DNA from: Rhizobiales bacterium NRL2
Lineage (GTDB): Bacteria; Pseudomonadota; Alphaproteobacteria; Minwuiales; Minwuiaceae
Direction: 5' to 3'
Assembly (NCBI GenBank): GCA_001664005.1
Contig: CP016093.1
Location: 3,711,031 to 3,775,030 of the forward strand
Length of the DNA stretch: 64,000 nt
The number at the start of each line of letters is the position of its first letter. The first letter of the stretch is position 1. The position numbers were made by a program, and so were the translations under genes. The notes under the pieces were generated by a model that was not told the DNA's origin, ran no database searches, and saw nothing but the letters and a program-made list of their open reading frames with translations. Below, in pieces: positions 25,836 to 34,029 of this stretch.

Positions 25836-26113
25836 CGGTTCGGTTCTCCTGGAATGCAACGCGGCCGCCCGCCCTGCGAGCCGCCCTGCCGGGACCATCG
25901 CAAAGGGCCGCGGGACGCGCAAGCGCGCCGTGCGGGCTCATCCCGGCCCCTCGCGAGGCCTTCGATTTCGTGGCATAATACCCATATCAGGCCGGATCGC
26001 ATGTGCAGGTGGGGTTATCGCCCTTGGAACCATACGCACGCGCGGATCGCCGCCAGAACCGGCCGACCAGGCCGGCGGCGCGCGTGAAGTTGTGAAAGCA
26101 ATAGGGGCCAAGA

Positions 26114-26938
26114 ATGACGAACAAGAACGGCCACTGGTCGCCCGACGACATCGCCTGGGAACAGTTCGACCCTTCCCGGGTGGATTCCGACATACTGGCG
26201 GTGATCCGCGCCGCCAGCCTGGTCGAACGCAATTCAGCCGACTACGTCGCCTATCTGAAGCGGGTCATCTCCGACGATCCGGAATTCCGCGCCGCCGCCG
26301 AGCAGTGGGGCCACGAGGAGCACCAGCACGGCATCGTGCTGGGACGCTGGGCGGAGATGGCGGATCCGGACTTCGACTTCGAGACCGCCTTCCGCCGCTT
26401 CACCGACGGCTATCGCATTCCCCTCGACGCCGAGGCGTCGGTGCGCGGCTCCCGGGCCGGCGAGATGGTCGCCCGCTGCGTCGTGGAGGCGGGCACGAGC
26501 TCGTTCTACGCCGCGCTGCGCGACGCCACCGACGAGCCCGTGCTGAAGGACATCTGCGACCGTATCTCGAAGGACGAGATCCGCCACTACCGGATGTTCC
26601 AGGACTATTTCCAGCGCTACCAGGAGCGCGAGCACCTGGGCCGTCCGCGCCGGGCCTGGATCGCGGCCACGCGCTTCCTGGAGGCGGAGGACGACGAACT
26701 CTCCTTCGCCTATTACTGCGCCAACATGCCGCCCGAGGAGGAGTACGACCGCTCCGAGGCGGGCCGGGCCTACGCGCGCACGGCGCTGGGCTGCTACCGG
26801 CGCGATCACCTGGGCAAGGCGGTCAAGCTGATCCTGAAGGCCGCCGGCCTGCCGCCGCACGGACGGCTGGGCGACCTCGCCTTCCAGGCGACCTGGCTGT
26901 TCCTGAAGGTCCGCACCAGGGGACAGCTCGCCGCCTGA
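26114..26938 (+). CDS. Ferritin-like di-iron-fold protein
   Basis: 274 residues. A four-helix bundle with spaced di-iron ligands is visible: SLVERNSADYVAYL, WGHEEHQHGIVLGRW (about 76), VVEAGTSSFYAAL (about 136) and SKDEIRHYRMFQDYF (about 163), the rubrerythrin/desaturase-like E...ExxH pattern. A basic C-terminal region follows (RTRGQLAA). Likely an iron-dependent oxygenase, oxidase or storage protein; the substrate is unknown. It is a single-gene unit with the preceding 278 bp as promoter region. Confidence 0.8.
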   Translation: MTNKNGHWSPDDIAWEQFDPSRVDSDILAVIRAASLVERNSADYVAYLKRVISDDPEFRAAAEQWGHEEHQHGIVLGRWAEMADPDFDFETAFRRFTDGYRIPLDAEASVRGSRAGEMVARCVVEAGTSSFYAALRDATDEPVLKDICDRISKDEIRHYRMFQDYFQRYQEREHLGRPRRAWIAATRFLEAEDDELSFAYYCANMPPEEEYDRSEAGRAYARTALGCYRRDHLGKAVKLILKAAGLPPHGRLGDLAFQATWLFLKVRTRGQLAA

Positions 26939-26947
26939 GGCAGACGT

Positions 26948-27775
26948 TCAGCCTTCGCCGGGCCAGCCCCACCAGCGCCGGAACGCCGCGCCCATGACCA
27001 GTTCCAGGTCAGCGCCCTTCAGCCAGTCCATCTCCTCGGTGAACAGCGTCACGCATTCCCGCCAGGAGCACGGCATCTTGGAGATGTCCGTACCCCAGAA
27101 CATGCGCTCCGGCCCGAAGGCCTCGAAGATCCGGCGCAGATAGTCCTGCATGATCGGGAAGGGATAGGCCTCGCCCGAATAGCCCGGCGCGCCCGTGGCC
27201 TTGACCGCGACATTGGGATGGCGCGCGAGTTCCAGCAGTTGCGGCATGTGTTCCATCGCCGCGTGGTCCTTCAGCTTCGTGAAGCCCCCGCGCCCGCCCA
27301 GATGGTCGATGGTGAGCCTCAGACCGGGGTGCCGCGCCGCCACCTCGCCGAACTCGGCCAGCGTATCGGTCGCCAGCACCGCGACGGGCACGCCGGCCTC
27401 TTCCGCCGCCCGCCAGAGCCAGCCATGGCGGTCCTCCCGCAGCGCCGCGACCGCGTCGTCCCCCATGAAGACGTAGCGCAGCCCGAGCACGCCGGGCGCG
27501 TCGCGCACGGCGGCGATCTTCGCCGGCGTCGCCGGATCGTCCAGCTTCAGCGTCTTCATCATGGCGAAGCGGCCCGGATGGTCCGCGATGGCCCGCGCCG
27601 CCATGTCGTATGAGCCGGGATCCCAGCCCGGCGGGTGGATGACGGCGGCGTCGACGCCCGCCTCGTCCATCAGCACGATGGCCTGTTCCGCGTCGAAGCG
27701 GGTCACCTGCCAGTGCGCGTCGTTGACCGGCAGGCCGCTGCCCCAGATGTGGATCTGCGCGTCGACGATCTCCAT
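26948..27775 (-). CDS. Amidohydrolase-2 family metal-dependent hydrolase
   Basis: 275 residues. TIM-barrel metal hydrolase or decarboxylase of the amidohydrolase-2 group: MEIVDAQIHIWGSG at the N terminus (the usual first pair of histidines is reduced to one), HPPGWDPGSYDMAARAIADH, RLTIDHLGGRGG (about 155), and the end strand MFWGTDISKMPCSWRECV. Relatives act on lactones or aromatic carboxylates. It immediately follows the atypical SDR gene (TGA then ATG with no gap), so both belong to one catabolic operon. Confidence 0.88.
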   Translation of the reverse strand: MEIVDAQIHIWGSGLPVNDAHWQVTRFDAEQAIVLMDEAGVDAAVIHPPGWDPGSYDMAARAIADHPGRFAMMKTLKLDDPATPAKIAAVRDAPGVLGLRYVFMGDDAVAALREDRHGWLWRAAEEAGVPVAVLATDTLAEFGEVAARHPGLRLTIDHLGGRGGFTKLKDHAAMEHMPQLLELARHPNVAVKATGAPGYSGEAYPFPIMQDYLRRIFEAFGPERMFWGTDISKMPCSWRECVTLFTEEMDWLKGADLELVMGAAFRRWWGWPGEG

Positions 27776-28612
27776 TCAGCAGCTCGGCTTCTGCGGGAAG
27801 GGCGTGAGCTGGATCTCGTGGCTCCAGCAGGACCGGTCCTGGCCATGCAGGTACCAGAAGGCCTCGGCGATCTTCTCGGGATTTATGACGATGTCGGGAT
27901 TGTCGCGCGCCTTGGGCAGGGCGCGGGTGCCGGGCGAATCGATCAGCCCGTCGATCACCACATTGGCGACGTGCACGCCGTGCTCGGAATATTCCTCGGT
28001 CAGCACCTGGGAGAGCGTGCGCATCATCACGCGCGGATAGTAGAGGCTCTCGCCGGTGTGGCGCTTGCGCCCGCGCAGCGAGGCGGCGTTGTTGGAGAAC
28101 AGGAAGCTGCCCCGTCCCCGCGCCCGCATGGCCGGCAGCACCTCCTTCGCCACCAGGAACGGGCCGCGGCAGGAGACGGCCATGGCGGTGTCGAAGATGG
28201 CTGTCGGCATGTTCTCCAGCAGCTCCATCTCCTTCGGCAGTTCCCGCCCGTCCGGATAGCCGGCGTTGTAGATCAGGATCTCCGGGTCGCCCCATTCGGC
28301 GCGGATGCGCGCGAAGGCGCTGGCGATGCTCTCGTCCCGGGAAAGATCCATCTCCACGACCGAGACCGCGCCGCCCTGGCCGCGGATGGTCTCCGCCAGG
28401 TCGTCGGCGTTGGCGGCGGTCCGCGTGGTGAGGATCACGTGGCAGCCCTCGGTGGCGAACTTCTGGGCCACCGCCCCGCCGACGCCATAGCGCGCGAATT
28501 CGGGCAGGGCGGAATCGTCGACCTCGTGGCCGTGGATCAGCTTCGTCATGTGGCCGTCGCGGCGCCACTTGGTCGTCGCGCCGACGATCACGGCGATGGG
28601 TTTCTCGGTCAT
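27776..28612 (-). CDS. Divergent SDR-family protein with insertion in the cofactor loop
   Basis: 278 residues. The Rossmann start MTEKPIAVIVGATTKWRRDG continues into an insertion of roughly 26 residues before the second half of the glycine loop, ARYGVGGAVAQKFATEG. Downstream features are recognisably SDR: VILTTRTAANADDLAETI, VVEMDLSRDE, ILIYNAGY and SFLFSNNAASLRG. The catalytic YxxxK is not intact: the segment is SLYYPRVMMRTL, with no lysine. It may therefore not be a classical dehydrogenase. It is coupled with the amidohydrolase downstream. A LysR remnant lies divergent on its 5' side. Confidence 0.8.
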   Translation of the reverse strand: MTEKPIAVIVGATTKWRRDGHMTKLIHGHEVDDSALPEFARYGVGGAVAQKFATEGCHVILTTRTAANADDLAETIRGQGGAVSVVEMDLSRDESIASAFARIRAEWGDPEILIYNAGYPDGRELPKEMELLENMPTAIFDTAMAVSCRGPFLVAKEVLPAMRARGRGSFLFSNNAASLRGRKRHTGESLYYPRVMMRTLSQVLTEEYSEHGVHVANVVIDGLIDSPGTRALPKARDNPDIVINPEKIAEAFWYLHGQDRSCWSHEIQLTPFPQKPSC

Positions 28613-28662
28613 GGAACAGCCCTCCCTGCCCCGGAGTGTGCGTGGAGCGCACGCAAATTCAA

Positions 28663-28884
28663 AGGCCCGACCTTGGCGGCCCGGTCGGCTACGCCAACCG
28701 CCTGCACGTGGAGGCCTCGCCGCTCCGCGACCGGTTGCAGGTCCTGCCGCCGCCCGCGCCGGTCAACGCCCGGAACTTCCAGATGACCTGACGCCGCCGC
28801 AACGAGGCGGATTCAGGGCTGCTCTGGCTCAAGGGCCTGATCCGCGAGACGCTGGCGGAAAGACGGGCGGAACTGGGGGTTTGA
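28663..28884 (+). pseudogene. Remnant of a LysR-family regulator (C-terminal end, with nonsense codon)
   Basis: One frame reads the end of a LysR effector domain: VGYANRLHVEASPLRDR, QVLPPPAPVNARNFQMT, then TGA where Trp is expected, then RRRNEADSGLLWLKGLIRET and AERRAELGV before a second stop. The pattern ...lpPp.lp...qm-W-h.R...dp.l.WLr..i is the usual LysR C terminus. The first three quarters of the gene are absent. The position, divergent from the SDR-amidohydrolase operon, is where a LysR activator of that operon would sit. Confidence 0.55.
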
Positions 28885-28908
28885 GGGGTGGAGGTTTGGT
28901 GCGCCTCG

Positions 28909-29004
28909 GAGGAGATAAGTTCGAACCTCCTGATTCAGGTGCTGGACGGCTGCAGCGTCATGCTCCGCGCCTTACCCGACGAAACCAGTTTATCCGACCC
29001 TTAA
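28909..29004 (+). pseudogene. Possible N-terminal fragment of a DNA methyltransferase
   Basis: The frame reads SSNLLIQVLDGCSVMLRALP then DETSLSDP and a stop. It resembles the first motif of N4/N6 DNA methyltransferases (xxLIQGDCLxVLRxLPDESVDxxVTDPPY), broken off before the catalytic PPY. It is only about 30 residues, so the match is tentative. It would fit debris of an integrated element beside the tRNA-Arg islet. Confidence 0.3.
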
Positions 29005-29440
29005 GCGGTAAATGACGGTGATGTTGCTGCCAAGCTATTAGCAAAGCTTCCTGCGAATTACGCATTCCGCAAGATGTGTATTGTACTACAACACCATCTT
29101 GGCAAGGGGTGGGTGCCGCCCCCCGTTGCATCCCCCCTGCCTGTAGCGCTTCCCGGGCATCGAGCCAATCCAGCGCCAGAGAATCGTCTTGCCGTTTCAT
29201 CACGCGCATACTCAGGTCGGTGCACCACCACTTTGGGGGAACCTCTAAGCTCCCACGAAGACCTCCATGGCTCTCCCGAGAAGCCAAAGGGCGTTCCTGT
29301 CCCTTGGAACCCTGGCCAACCCTCCGCCGATTGAATGCCGCCAGCGTTTCTCCACAAATCATCAATACCGTGAACAAACCACGACAGGTTCCTTCAAAAA
29401 TGGTAGAATCCGCATCTGTCAAACCTAGAGAACCAAATTT
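29005..29440. other. Gene-free edge of the AT-rich islet
   Basis: About 430 bp with intermediate base composition. Open frames on both strands show no family resemblance and conflicting frames. I see no promoter I can defend beyond a TAGAAT hexamer about 40 bp before the next gene. It separates decayed gene fragments on the left from the intact AT-rich gene on the right. Confidence 0.5.
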
Positions 29441-31147
29441 ATGCCAAGCTACACTCACACCAAACTAATTAAGCAAATAGAGCAGCTTGATGATCTCCCG
29501 TCGGAGCCAGGAACTCTAAGTACGTGGGTTCAAGCTGGTCAGCACCTACAATTTCTTCAGAATAACGCAACTTCAGACGAAATTGTGATCTACGGATCTG
29601 GTCCTTATTCATTCGTATATTCTATTGTTGTTCCCAATAAACAGTTGGTCTCGGACCCCCTGGAAGACCTCCTTAGTTGGAGCTGTAATCCATACACTAG
29701 TATCGCTAGCTATGTTTATGGCGGTGGTCGCGAGGACGTTTGGATTGAACGCGAGGAGACTACTCGTGGTTCAAAAGCGCTTAATGAAGGCAGGGACCTT
29801 ATTTTTGGACGTACATTTGAAGGTTGGACCGGCAGTGACCGCGACTATTTTGAAGTCAGCCAAGAATATTCCCATCTAGCGGGAATTCACTGGCGCCCAG
29901 AATACAAAGCTTATTGCAGGTTTGATGAAAACGGTGACATTCAACACGTCGTATCGATCTCTGTACGAGACGATAATGATGTCTCACTTGTTTCTTTTGA
30001 ATGGAAGACATTAGAAATGTATCTAGCAATAGCAGACTGCAGCCTAGTGAGAATGTTTGATTTTACTCTACTAAATAGAAAGTCGTTCTCAGGCTGGCCC
30101 GACGGCCCGGAGCAAATTATTCGCGAGTCAAATGATTTTCTGTACCGTCAAAAAATCTCGGGTAATAGTACGTATACGAGAGGTGTTCAAATCATCAAGA
30201 TTCGGCGTGCCGCTGAAGAAATTATGCTAGAATTTAAAAATAGTGGCGTGCGAGAGAGCAATGAGAATTATGTTGAGTTTATCGCGGAAGACTGGCGCAA
30301 TGGCCGAGTTACTAGAATTTCTACAAACCCAATGGCTACAACAAATTATTTTGTGGCAAAGGAAAATAATCTCCCATTTGAACTATCACCAGCCTTCTTT
30401 CGACCAGAAGTACTTTCAAAGTATAAAACGGATCGGGAAAAATATACGTTGGGTGAGCGCGATATACGCTGTCGATCATCGTGGCATCTTAGGGGATATG
30501 ACGTAAATAAAGCAGGACAGGTACACGCATATATTTGTGATCTTCAGAAGCTGCCATATTCAGAACAGCTCCATTGGCTCGTTTACAATGAGGCTCCAAA
30601 AGAAAGCATATCAGAGCGTGCATTCACAAATGATTTTAAAGGCCAATTCGTTACCTACACCCCTCCAAGGGAAGCTGTGCTGTCTATACTGCGGCGCTGG
30701 AAAGATAGACGTACAGAATGGTGGAGACTTCGTGACAAGACTCTTTTAGATAGAGCAAACCCTCCCCTCACATCGAGTAAGGACGAGTGGGGAGATGCAA
30801 TGATGGACTTATCAAAGCTTGTGACTGAAGGATTCATCATTAAATTTATTCGGAAAAAACTAGATGATTTGTCTATTGATTATGACAACAAGGAAATGAG
30901 TATTGTATTGCTAGAGAAGTATTTAAATAGCCGTCTTGATTCAAGTGAAATTGTTCAGCTTACCGGACTAAGAACAATTCAATCAATCCGTACAAAAATA
31001 AAGGGGCATGCAAGCGGTCGAGAAAGTGAACGCATCGCTAAAGAGGCAATATCGTCTTTTAGTAGTTTTGCAAAACATTTCGATCATATTTGCGAGATGT
31101 TGGCTATCGAACTGGAAATGATAGATCGCGAATTTTCAGATAATTAA
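29441..31147 (+). CDS. Unrecognised 568-residue protein in an AT-rich islet beside tRNA-Arg
   Basis: I do not recognise the family. The gene is strikingly AT-rich (two 60-bp lines I counted were 45% and 27% GC), with AT-ending codons unlike its neighbours, which indicates transfer. No signal peptide or membrane segment. The N-terminal half is beta-rich (DEIVIYGSGPYSFVYSIVVP, EYSHLAGIHWRPEYKAY). A conserved-looking middle carries RSSWHLRGYD, VHAYICDLQKLPYSEQLHWL and VYNEAP (about 348-385). The C-terminal 150 residues are helical and charged (RRWKDRRTEWWRLRDKTLL, then a segment ending AKHFDHICEMLAIELEMID). It is a lone cargo gene at a tRNA. Defence or mobile-element function is possible, not shown. 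Confidence 0.85.
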   Translation: MPSYTHTKLIKQIEQLDDLPSEPGTLSTWVQAGQHLQFLQNNATSDEIVIYGSGPYSFVYSIVVPNKQLVSDPLEDLLSWSCNPYTSIASYVYGGGREDVWIEREETTRGSKALNEGRDLIFGRTFEGWTGSDRDYFEVSQEYSHLAGIHWRPEYKAYCRFDENGDIQHVVSISVRDDNDVSLVSFEWKTLEMYLAIADCSLVRMFDFTLLNRKSFSGWPDGPEQIIRESNDFLYRQKISGNSTYTRGVQIIKIRRAAEEIMLEFKNSGVRESNENYVEFIAEDWRNGRVTRISTNPMATTNYFVAKENNLPFELSPAFFRPEVLSKYKTDREKYTLGERDIRCRSSWHLRGYDVNKAGQVHAYICDLQKLPYSEQLHWLVYNEAPKESISERAFTNDFKGQFVTYTPPREAVLSILRRWKDRRTEWWRLRDKTLLDRANPPLTSSKDEWGDAMMDLSKLVTEGFIIKFIRKKLDDLSIDYDNKEMSIVLLEKYLNSRLDSSEIVQLTGLRTIQSIRTKIKGHASGRESERIAKEAISSFSSFAKHFDHICEMLAIELEMIDREFSDN

Positions 31148-31187
31148 GTGAGCGACCTCAGTACTTTTTTCGCCAAAATGTATTAAG

Positions 31188-31200
31188 GGGCTTCGCCCCT
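31188..31200. terminator. Short GGGGC-TTC-GCCCC hairpin after the 568-residue gene
   Basis: A five-bp GC stem with a three-base loop, about 40 bp after the stop codon, without a proper T-tract. It could end the transcript weakly. A much longer hairpin follows directly. Confidence 0.35.
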
Positions 31201-31205
31201 CGCGT

Positions 31206-31266
31206 GCGCAAGGAATCCGAACGTCTCCCCGCTATGCGGGGTCCCTCGTTCGGAGCCTCCTTGCGC
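31206..31266. repeat. Long imperfect hairpin at the right edge of the islet
   Basis: Nested arms: GCGCAAGGA...TCCTTGCGC outside, TCCGAACG...CGTTCGGA in the middle and CCCC-GCTATGC-GGGG at the tip. It is a 61-nt structure with three matched stems. It lies between the AT-rich gene and the tRNA. It may be a terminator, a REP-like element or a recombination structure. Confidence 0.6.
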
Positions 31267-31364
31267 TTGCTACCCCCATCCTCGCCGGAAGGCAAGGTTG
31301 CGTGTGCAACCCACAAGAACAGTTAGAACCAGCTGGAACGCCTCTTCTGTTCTGGTGGGGTAAA

Positions 31365-31441
31365 TGGTGCGCCCTGCAGGACTCGAACCTGCGACCCCAA
31401 GCTTAGAAGGCTCGTGCTCTATCCAGCTGAGCTAAGGGCGC
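31365..31441 (-). tRNA. tRNA-Arg (anticodon TCT)
   Basis: Complement folds as a 77-nt tRNA: acceptor GCGCCCT/AGGGCGC, D-arm AGCTCAGCTGGATAGAGC, anticodon loop CCTTCTAAG giving TCT, T-arm GCAGGTTCGAACCTGC, with an encoded CCA. Its 3' end faces the AT-rich islet, the usual integration side for tRNA-targeting elements. Confidence 0.97.
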
Positions 31442-31771
31442 TCCGGGCCGGACTATAGCGATTCACGGCCGCCCCCGCGCGGGGGAAATCGACGCGCCCG
31501 GGCGCAGGCGCGCCGAGGTCCAGCCCCGGGTTCCCGGCCCGTCCCGGGACTTGATCCCGGGACCCACAACGGAGGCGCTGTCGGACTGGGCCCCGGGGTC
31601 GAGCCCCGGGGCGCGTCAAGGAGGGTGGCACTCAGAAAGGCGCGAGCCGACCATGCGAACTGCCCTCGGGCAACCACCCGAGGGTCCCTCGCGCGCCAAC
31701 CGGTACGCCCTCCCCCCACCTCCCGCAGCCTGCTATAGTCGGGGCAACATCCGTCACCGGGGAGGCGCGCG
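31442..31771. other. GC-rich intergenic region with palindromes
   Basis: 330 bp with no supportable gene. It contains one of the paired palindromes and several shorter CCCGGG-type inverted repeats. The last 30 bp hold the ribosome site (GGGGAGG) of the following dioxygenase gene. Confidence 0.6.
31541..31612. repeat. Paired 23-bp hyphenated palindromes (family 2, pair 2)
   Basis: GTCCCGGGACTTGATCCCGGGAC (31541-31563) and GCCCCGGGGTCGAGCCCCGGGGC (about 31590-31612). They have the same two-hairpin layout as the other pairs: first core CTTGA, second core TCGAG in inverted sense, 26 bp apart. Confidence 0.6.
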
Positions 31772-32569
31772 ATGAAACTCACCGACGAACAGCTGAGGCA
31801 ATTCGACGAGCTGGGCTATGTGATGCTGCCGGACGTCTTCGGCCAGGACGAGATGGACGCCGTCACCGCCGACCTGCCGCGCATCTACGGGCTGGAGCGC
31901 GAGGAGGTCTGGCGCGAGAGCACCGGCGCCGTGCGCACCGCCTTCGCCGCGCACCGCTATTCCGAGCCCTTCGACCTGATCGGCCGCCATCCGCGGCTGG
32001 TCGAGCCGGTCCGCCAGCTGCTCGGCGGCGACGTCTACATCCACCAGTACAAGATCAACGCCAAGGCGGCCTTCGACGGCGACGTCTGGCAGTGGCACCA
32101 GGACTATGGCACCTGGGCGCGCGACGACGGCATGCCCGAGCCGCGCGCCATGAACATCGCGCTGTTCCTGGACGACGTGACCGAGTTCAACGGCCCGCTC
32201 TGGATCATTCCGGGCAGCCACAGGGAAGGCGTGCTGGAGGCCGGCCATGACCTGAAGACGACGTCCTACCCGCTGTGGACCCTGGACAAGGCGACCATCA
32301 CCCGGCTGGCCAGGGAACGCGGTATCTTCTCCGCCAAGGGGAAGGCGGGCTCGGTGCTGATGTTCCATTCCAACATCGTCCACGCCAGCAGCCCGAACAT
32401 CGGGCCGTGGGGGCGGACGATCGTCTATCTCTCGCTCTGCCACGTCGACAATCACATCCGCGAATTCAAGCGGCCGGAATGGATCGCGCACCGCGACTTT
32501 ACGGCGATCGAGACGGCCGACGACGACTGCCTGCTGAAACTCCCGGGTGCCACGGTGGCGGCCGAGTGA
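31772..32569 (+). CDS. Phytanoyl-CoA dioxygenase (PhyH)-family protein
   Basis: 265 residues. Fe(II)/2-oxoglutarate-dependent hydroxylase fold. The iron facial triad is visible as HxD in WQWHQDYGTWARDDG (about 107) and the distal His in FHSNIVHASSPNIGPWG (about 203), with a downstream Arg (GRTIVYLSLC) for 2-oxoglutarate. N-terminal LRQFDELGYVMLPDVF is typical of PhyH proteins. The substrate is unknown. Its stop overlaps the GTG start of the amidase gene, so the two form one unit. Confidence 0.92.
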   Translation: MKLTDEQLRQFDELGYVMLPDVFGQDEMDAVTADLPRIYGLEREEVWRESTGAVRTAFAAHRYSEPFDLIGRHPRLVEPVRQLLGGDVYIHQYKINAKAAFDGDVWQWHQDYGTWARDDGMPEPRAMNIALFLDDVTEFNGPLWIIPGSHREGVLEAGHDLKTTSYPLWTLDKATITRLARERGIFSAKGKAGSVLMFHSNIVHASSPNIGPWGRTIVYLSLCHVDNHIREFKRPEWIAHRDFTAIETADDDCLLKLPGATVAAE

Positions 32570-33747
32570 ACGCCGGGCCGGTCGAGGGCTTCATCGAGCG
32601 GCTGGAACGGCCGGCGACGGGCGCGGGGCCGCTGAACGGCCTGAGCTTCGGGCTGAAGGATCTCTACGACATCCGGGGCCGGACCGCCGGCTGCGGCAAC
32701 CCCGACTGGGCGCGGACGCACGAACCGGCAGCGGCCGACGCGCCGGTGCTGCAGGCGCTGCTGGACGCGGGCGCGGCGCTGGCCGGAGTCACCCACACCG
32801 ACGAGCTGGCCTACAGCCTGAACGGCGAGAACCATCACTACGGCACACCCGCCAACCCTGCCGCGCCGGCGCGGATTCCCGGCGGCTCGTCGTCGGGCTC
32901 GGCCTCGGTGACGGCGGCGGGGCTGGCGGATTTCGCCATCGGCTCCGACACCGGCGGCTCGGTGCGCGTGCCGGCGGCCTATTGCGGGCTGTTCGGCATC
33001 CGCACCACCCACGGGCGGATCAGCCTGGCCGGCTGCATGCCGCTGGCGCCGAGCTACGACACCTGCGGCTGGTTCGCGCGCGACGCGGCGATGCTGGCGC
33101 GGGTCGGCCGGGTGCTGCTGGACCAGAAGACCCCCGATGCGCCGCAGCCACGCTGGCTGATCGACCCGGCGCTGTTCCGGCTGTGCGACGACGAGACCGC
33201 GGCGGCGCTGGAGGCCGCGGCCGGCATGCTGGGCGGCACCGGCGTGGTCCCGGCCAAGGCCGACACGGGCTTCGACCCGGAAAGCTGGAAGGAGGCCTTC
33301 CGCATCCTGCAGGCGGCGGAGATCTGGCGCGTCCACGGCGACTGGGTCACGGCCACGCAGCCCGAATTCGGCCCCGGCGTACGCGACCGCTTCCGGATGG
33401 CGGAGAGCATCACCGAAGCGGAGGTCGCCGGGGTCCGGCCGGTGCGCGACCGTGTGCGGCGGACCATGACGGACCTGCTGGGCCGCGACGGGGTGCTGCT
33501 GGCGCCGACTGCGCCGGGCCCGGCGCCGGTGCGCGGCTGGGACCCGGCGCTGCTGGACGACTTCCGCTACCGCATCATCGCCCTGACCGCGCTCGCCGGC
33601 CATGCCGGGCTGCCGCAGGTGACGATCCCGGCGGGGCTGTCGGGCGGCGCGCCGGTCGGGCTCTCGCTCATCGGCCCGCGCGACGGCGACGCCATGCTGC
33701 TGGCGCTGGCGGAACGGCTCTCCGAGGCGTTGCTGACGGCGGCCTGA
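32566..33747 (+). CDS. Amidase-signature family hydrolase
   Basis: 393 residues from a GTG that overlaps the dioxygenase stop by GTGA. Ser-cisSer-Lys amidase: the Lys in LSFGLKDLYDIRG (about 28), and the serine pair in IPGGSSSGSASVTAAGLADF (about 104) with SDTGGSVRVPAAYCGLFG following. The C terminus has LPQVTIPAGLSGGAPVGLSLIG. Likely hydrolyses a small amide; not GatA, since it is short and not with gatCB. The PhyH partner suggests a two-step catabolic or modifying pair. Confidence 0.92.
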   Translation: MNAGPVEGFIERLERPATGAGPLNGLSFGLKDLYDIRGRTAGCGNPDWARTHEPAAADAPVLQALLDAGAALAGVTHTDELAYSLNGENHHYGTPANPAAPARIPGGSSSGSASVTAAGLADFAIGSDTGGSVRVPAAYCGLFGIRTTHGRISLAGCMPLAPSYDTCGWFARDAAMLARVGRVLLDQKTPDAPQPRWLIDPALFRLCDDETAAALEAAAGMLGGTGVVPAKADTGFDPESWKEAFRILQAAEIWRVHGDWVTATQPEFGPGVRDRFRMAESITEAEVAGVRPVRDRVRRTMTDLLGRDGVLLAPTAPGPAPVRGWDPALLDDFRYRIIALTALAGHAGLPQVTIPAGLSGGAPVGLSLIGPRDGDAMLLALAERLSEALLTAA

Positions 33748-33834
33748 GGGCCGGCATCGCAACGGCGTCCTTGCCCGGTTCAGCAGGCGCGCGGGCCGGC
33801 CATGCCAACCCCCGCGCGCCCGTTCCGCTTCCTG

Positions 33835-34029
33835 GAGCAGTCCTCGGTAAGATTGAATCGCCAGTGAAGCTTCGGTGTCATGCCCGCCTCCGAACAGCGT
33901 CATGCCCGCCTTGTGCGGGCATCCGGCCCGAGATCACGACTTGCGGCGAAGCCGCTCCGGACCCCCGCACAGAGGCGGGGGTGACACGCTGAGTGAGTGG
34001 CGGTTCAATCAAACATCGGAACGATCTAG
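33835..34029 (+). repeat. MITE-like 195-bp dispersed repeat, copy B
   Basis: Same 195-bp length as copy A and about nine in ten bases identical to its complement. Begins GAGCAGTCCTCGG, then AGATTGAATCGCCA. Ends TGGCGGTTCAATCAAACA and a CTAG that supplies the stop codon of the convergent complex I gene. Internal hairpins use GCCCGC/GCGGGC and CCCCCGC/GCGGGGG arms. Confidence 0.75.

Noticed and set aside
28958-29458. 166-codon minus-strand ORF at the islet edge, and overlapping plus-strand frames
   Set aside because: Several frames are open in the same stretch. None shows domain-like patterns or a ribosome site I can defend.
31541-31612. CRISPR-like repeats
   Set aside because: The palindromes come as isolated pairs with different arms and no regular spacer array. 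No cas genes are present anywhere in the window.
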